Of a stretch of DNA of 64,000 nucleotides, positions 61,517 through 64,000 are shown piece by piece. Below the pieces are notes generated by a model that was given only the letters and a program-made list of their open reading frames with translations, was not told the origin of the DNA and did no database searches. This stretch comes from Chryseobacterium gregarium DSM 19109 (GTDB lineage: Bacteria > Bacteroidota > Bacteroidia > Flavobacteriales > Weeksellaceae), in NCBI RefSeq assembly GCF_000430845.1, contig NZ_AUMU01000007.1, positions 62,001 through 126,000 on the forward strand, in the 5' to 3' direction. Each line of letters opens with the position of its first letter. Within the stretch, counting starts at the first letter, position 1. The position numbers were made by a program, and so were the translations under genes.

Positions 61517-62071
61517 TTATTGATACATTGATACAAATTTGTCAAGGCCTTCTCTCTGTCCGCTTCCTACAGCTTCGAATTTCCATTCACCGTTTCTGTT
61601 ATAGATCCTTCCGAATTCCACAGCAGTCTCAATGGAGAAATCTTCGTCCAGTTCATATTTTAAAATCTCTTCATTGGTCTCGGTATTGAAAATCCTGATA
61701 AAAGAATTTCTTACCTGTCCGAAATTCTGTCTTCTGGCATCTGCTTCGTGAATGGTCACCACAATTGTGATTTCCTTTATGGCCTCATCAATTTTGGTCA
61801 AATCAATATTAATCTGCTCATCATCTCCTGATCCGTCTCCTGTCAGGTTATCTCCTGTGTGAATAACCGCTTTGTCCGGAGATTCCAGGTTATTATAAAA
61901 AATAAAGTGGTTGTCGGAAACCAGTTTCTTATTTTCGCCCAGTAAAAATAAGGAAGCATCCAGGTCGAAGCCTGTTCCCGTTGAGGTATTGTTGACATCC
62001 CATCCCAATCCCACGGTAAATTTGGGAGCGTTTATATTTTCTCTCTGTCCTTTCTGTAAGTTAATAGCCAT
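61517..62071 (-). CDS. TerD-family calcium-binding stress protein (first copy)
   Basis: The 184-residue protein shows VGLGWDVNNTSTGTGFDLDASLFLL at about residues 20-45 and HTGDNLTGDGSGDDEQINIDL near residue 85, the two aspartate-rich calcium sites of TerD. It ends VGSGQREGLDKFVSMYQ. Its ATG lies inside the end of the phosphoribosyltransferase gene (11-base overlap), so translation is coupled to it. The five-base gap to telA shows one transcript. Confidence 0.93.
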   Translation of the reverse strand: MAINLQKGQRENINAPKFTVGLGWDVNNTSTGTGFDLDASLFLLGENKKLVSDNHFIFYNNLESPDKAVIHTGDNLTGDGSGDDEQINIDLTKIDEAIKEITIVVTIHEADARRQNFGQVRNSFIRIFNTETNEEILKYELDEDFSIETAVEFGRIYNRNGEWKFEAVGSGQREGLDKFVSMYQ

Positions 62072-62885
62072 AATATAATTCAGTTTGTGTTAAAGTGTTT
62101 ATATTGTTTTCGTATTCTTTTATTAAATGATAATTGTTGCTGATCGCCAGTTCAAGCAGGTGATCCATGTGTTCTTTTTTTACTTTAGACGAAAGATAGT
62201 CAAATTTACCTGATTCCAGGCCCAAAATATATTTTACAATCCGTGTATTGAACTGGAAACTCGGTCTCATCATCACTTCTGCAATATGTTCCACAGTGTT
62301 CACCGCATAATAATTAAAGAAGTTTTCAATTTTCGGATCGATATCAAAGTTCATCAGCTCAGCATAATACATAAAAAGGAAGTCTCCTTCCACGTCATAC
62401 TGCTCCAGAATTTTATTCACGGTATATTCATGACTTCCCGTAATTTTAATGTCGTCTATAAAAATACAAAGTTTTCCCCTGAGAAAATCTTTATCCAGAT
62501 AATACGTATCGTTGGAGATTAAATTTTTCCGGTCTTCAAAACTCAGATTTCCATAATCAGTCGTATAGGTATGGTTTCTGTTTATTTTTGATAAAATGCT
62601 TGATTTTTTTCCTTTTTTAAACAGATAAAAATCAAGATGCTTTTTAAAGTAAAAACACAAAAAATTGGAAGCCGTAGGAATGGCCATGTAAGGACTCGGC
62701 AGCACTACGATTTCTTTTTCGGAATCCAGGAGGCGGTTGTGCTCAAAAACAAAACCATTGAATAATTCTTTGGCAAATTTCTCTGCATACGCCTTGTCGC
62801 CATATTTAAAATAGCTGTATTCTTCAGGCGAAAAAGTAAACTCATCCGCCGAATGAATGGGATGTAAGCTGTATCTTTTATTCAT
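62061..62885 (-). CDS. Phosphoribosyltransferase-like protein of the Ter operon
   Basis: The 274-residue protein is read from the ATG at 62883-62885 (MNKRYSLHPIHSADEF); the longer frame to 62990 overlaps the HAD gene and is unlikely. The PRPP-binding motif of type I phosphoribosyltransferases is present in LCIFIDDIKITGSHEYT near residue 140. VVLPSPYMAIPTASNFLCFYF near residue 65 is the pyrophosphate loop region. Published comparative work on Ter systems describes associated PRTase/HAD genes that may make a nucleoside-like metabolite. It follows the HAD gene by one base. Confidence 0.88.
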   Translation of the reverse strand: MNKRYSLHPIHSADEFTFSPEEYSYFKYGDKAYAEKFAKELFNGFVFEHNRLLDSEKEIVVLPSPYMAIPTASNFLCFYFKKHLDFYLFKKGKKSSILSKINRNHTYTTDYGNLSFEDRKNLISNDTYYLDKDFLRGKLCIFIDDIKITGSHEYTVNKILEQYDVEGDFLFMYYAELMNFDIDPKIENFFNYYAVNTVEHIAEVMMRPSFQFNTRIVKYILGLESGKFDYLSSKVKKEHMDHLLELAISNNYHLIKEYENNINTLTQTELYYGY

Positions 62886-62886
62886 A

Positions 62887-63561
62887 TTATATTGGGTGTT
62901 TGAGTAGGTGTGCATTAAAGCCGAAATCCTTTGCGCCTTTATAATCCGCAACGGGATTGTCACCGACATGCAGAATCCGGTGTAAGTCAAGCGCCTGGTC
63001 TTTGATTAAAGATTTTACTTCCTGGAATATCCGGGGACTGGGTTTTGAACAGTTCATTTCATCGGAATACACATGAAAATCAATATACTGATCAAGATTT
63101 TCATTAATCAGGAATTTCCGCATCGTTTTGCCTTTGATAAAACCGGTATTGCTCAGAATACTGATCGTTTTCCCCTGATTTCTGATTTCTTCAAAAAACT
63201 GGTGTAAATTTTCAAAAATCACAACCGGTTTGTACTCGAGGAACAGGTCTTCGCTTTGCTGATAGAATTGATTTAATTTTTCTTTATCTAACTGCTTAAG
63301 ATCCACATCCAGTGCACCCAGAATGAGCAGATAGATTTCAAAAGTATCCACATTACCGCCGATAACTTCATTGATGGTATTGCAGAGATCATCATAATAT
63401 TTTACGACTTCCGCAACCTGGTCAATTGGTTTATTAACCTCAAAAAAAGAGGAGAACAGCTCCACTCTTTTGGCTTTGAATTCAGGATGGGATTTGATGA
63501 GGGTAAGCCACAGATCAAAAGAAAAATGTGAGTGATTACGGATGTCTATATCTGTTTTCAA
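62887..63561 (-). CDS. HAD-family hydrolase of the Ter operon
   Basis: The 224-residue protein probably starts with TTG at 63559-63561; no ATG is near, and the frame gives HFSFDLWLTLIKSHPEFK at residue 14. This is HAD motif I, but the usual D-x-D-x-T reads D-L-W-L-T, so the second (acid-base) Asp is Trp. Motif II is ILSNTG near residue 137, motif III Lys is in NCSKPSPRIF near residue 170, and motif IV is LHVGDNPVADYKGAKD near residue 193. It is the first gene of the operon and is followed after one base by the phosphoribosyltransferase gene. Confidence 0.85.
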   Translation of the reverse strand: MKTDIDIRNHSHFSFDLWLTLIKSHPEFKAKRVELFSSFFEVNKPIDQVAEVVKYYDDLCNTINEVIGGNVDTFEIYLLILGALDVDLKQLDKEKLNQFYQQSEDLFLEYKPVVIFENLHQFFEEIRNQGKTISILSNTGFIKGKTMRKFLINENLDQYIDFHVYSDEMNCSKPSPRIFQEVKSLIKDQALDLHRILHVGDNPVADYKGAKDFGFNAHLLKHPI

Positions 63562-63750
63562 AATCTTATAAGTTAAAGTTTTATTTAGCTTTTTCTTAGA
63601 AAAGTTGAATTGATTTCAAGTTTCATCATTAGTTTTTAACCGAATCAGGCCAATTCTTCCCAAAGATAGAATTTTTAGTGATAAACTATAATTTTTTATA
63701 ACTTTTTAAGATTATCGAAATCCGTACCAGAAAAATATTTTTAAAAAGCT
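63562..63750. other. Divergent upstream region between the Ter operon and the leader unit
   Basis: This AT-rich stretch carries no frame I can support. It must hold the minus-strand promoter of the Ter operon and then the plus-strand promoter at 63751. I could not pick a convincing minus-strand -7/-33 pair. Confidence 0.35.
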
Positions 63751-63780
63751 TTTGACATTTAAATATTTTTTATAATTTCG
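63751..63780 (+). promoter_or_regulatory. Promoter of the leader-peptide/attenuator unit
   Basis: TTTGAC at 63751 and TAATTTCG at 63773-63780 are spaced by 18 bases, which fits -33 TTTG and -7 TAnnTTTG with one mismatch. The start of transcription would fall at about 63785-63790, shortly before the leader ATG. Confidence 0.6.
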
Positions 63781-63800
63781 CAATCGATTAACAATCAATA

Positions 63801-63887
63801 ATGTCAACAAAAATGATAAATATAATTACTTTAAACCACCCTATCAGAGCTGTGTACTTTGGTAGCACTAAATATTTATCTGAATAA
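63801..63887 (+). CDS. Putative 28-residue leader peptide
   Basis: A short open frame of 28 codons (ATG 63801, TAA 63885-63887) reads MSTKMINIITLNHPIRAVYF and then ends GSTKYLSE; an internal ATG at 63813 is an alternative start. It lies directly after the promoter, and 30 bases before an intrinsic terminator. The bases covering its last codons (TATCTGAA) are complementary to the terminator. I do not recognise the peptide. There is no run of a single amino acid as in classic biosynthetic leaders, so stalling could be specific to the nascent chain or to a few codons. Confidence 0.45.
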   Translation: MSTKMINIITLNHPIRAVYFGSTKYLSE

Positions 63888-63917
63888 CGATCGACCTTTA
63901 TAAATAAAAATATAACG

Positions 63918-63948
63918 AAGGCCCGTCTGTTCAGATAGGCCTTTTTTG
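63918..63948 (+). terminator. Intrinsic terminator of the leader unit (attenuator)
   Basis: AAGGCC (63918-63923) and GGCCTT (63938-63943) form the base of a hairpin, with TCTG/CAGA above an internal mismatch, followed by six T. The 3' side contains TTCAGATA (63930-63937), which can instead pair with TATCTGAA (63877-63884) at the end of the leader frame. Confidence 0.75.
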
Positions 63949-64000
63949 CTACCCCTACTTTCAGCTTTCGAATATTCGAGTTCGCCGTCTTTAATTTTAA

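Noticed and set aside
1-64000. CRISPR array, prophage, integrative element or insertion sequence
   Set aside because: No regularly spaced repeats, no transposase or integrase frame, and no phage structural genes were seen; the tRNA cluster has no duplicated tRNA end that would mark an attachment site.

Overview
The window looks like chromosomal DNA of a Flavobacteriia bacterium, most likely Chryseobacterium or a close Weeksellaceae relative. The DNA is AT-rich. It carries a gldKLM gliding/type IX secretion (T9SS) cluster, porZ next to recO, a T9SS type B cargo protein, a DUF4270 protein and a menaquinone-type malate dehydrogenase. Several promoters fit the Bacteroidetes pattern (-33 TTTG, -7 TAnnTTTG), and Shine-Dalgarno sequences are generally weak. 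I saw no insertion sequence, prophage, rRNA operon or CRISPR array. Species-level placement is inference.

Layout. 0-3.5 kb: gldK-gldL-gldM (minus strand, gldM cut by the window edge), the periplasmic-spanning T9SS motor and ring. 3.6-7.8 kb: an orphan glycogen-synthase N-domain, a DUF4270 lipoprotein and glmS in one operon, divergent from panC. 9.1-9.5 kb: a tRNA-Lys/Leu/Lys cluster. 9.5-14.3 kb: aroK, an S4 RNA-binding protein, an FKBP-like lipoprotein with a possible surface-export signal, a GltB-like FMN protein and mtaB. 14.4-18.3 kb: a decayed DUF1572 gene, an NTF2-like protein, a T9SS type B cargo protein and an unknown protein. 18.4-20.9 kb: alpha-glucan phosphorylase and two small stress-type proteins. 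21-30.5 kb: a peptide-use region with dipeptidyl peptidase IV, three POT-family di/tripeptide transporters and a secreted thioredoxin. It is interrupted by a toxin-antitoxin pair whose toxin has a stop codon and by a broken YhcG-type (DUF1016) nuclease gene. 30.5-36 kb: recG, an AraC regulator overlapping a receiver-like protein without its phospho-acceptor Asp, a GNAT enzyme and dapA. 36-41 kb: a 5'-nucleotidase split into two genes in reversed domain order, then porZ and recO. 41-49.8 kb: a GH63 glucosidase, an SDR dehydrogenase, small exported proteins, mqo and gpsA. 50-56 kb: an M23 peptidase, a redox-type Rrf2/oxidoreductase pair, a serine hydrolase, an XRE membrane regulator, a lipoprotein and an FKBP isomerase. 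56.3-63.6 kb: a catalase-like protein and a seven-gene tellurium-resistance-type (Ter) operon: HAD, phosphoribosyltransferase, TerD, TelA, unknown, TerD, TerC.

The most unusual signal is at the right edge (63.75-63.95 kb). A canonical promoter is followed by a 28-codon open frame and an intrinsic terminator. The last codons of the open frame are perfectly complementary to the 3' arm of the terminator, which is the architecture of a translation-controlled attenuator. The controlled gene lies beyond the window. The second most interesting region is the Ter operon, which pairs TerC/TerD/TelA proteins with a predicted nucleotide-metabolite module (PRTase plus a HAD protein with an altered catalytic motif) and an unrecognised 315-residue protein. 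Three independent decayed genes (DUF1572, RelE/ParE-type toxin, DUF1016 nuclease) can be reconstructed from frames around their lesions.
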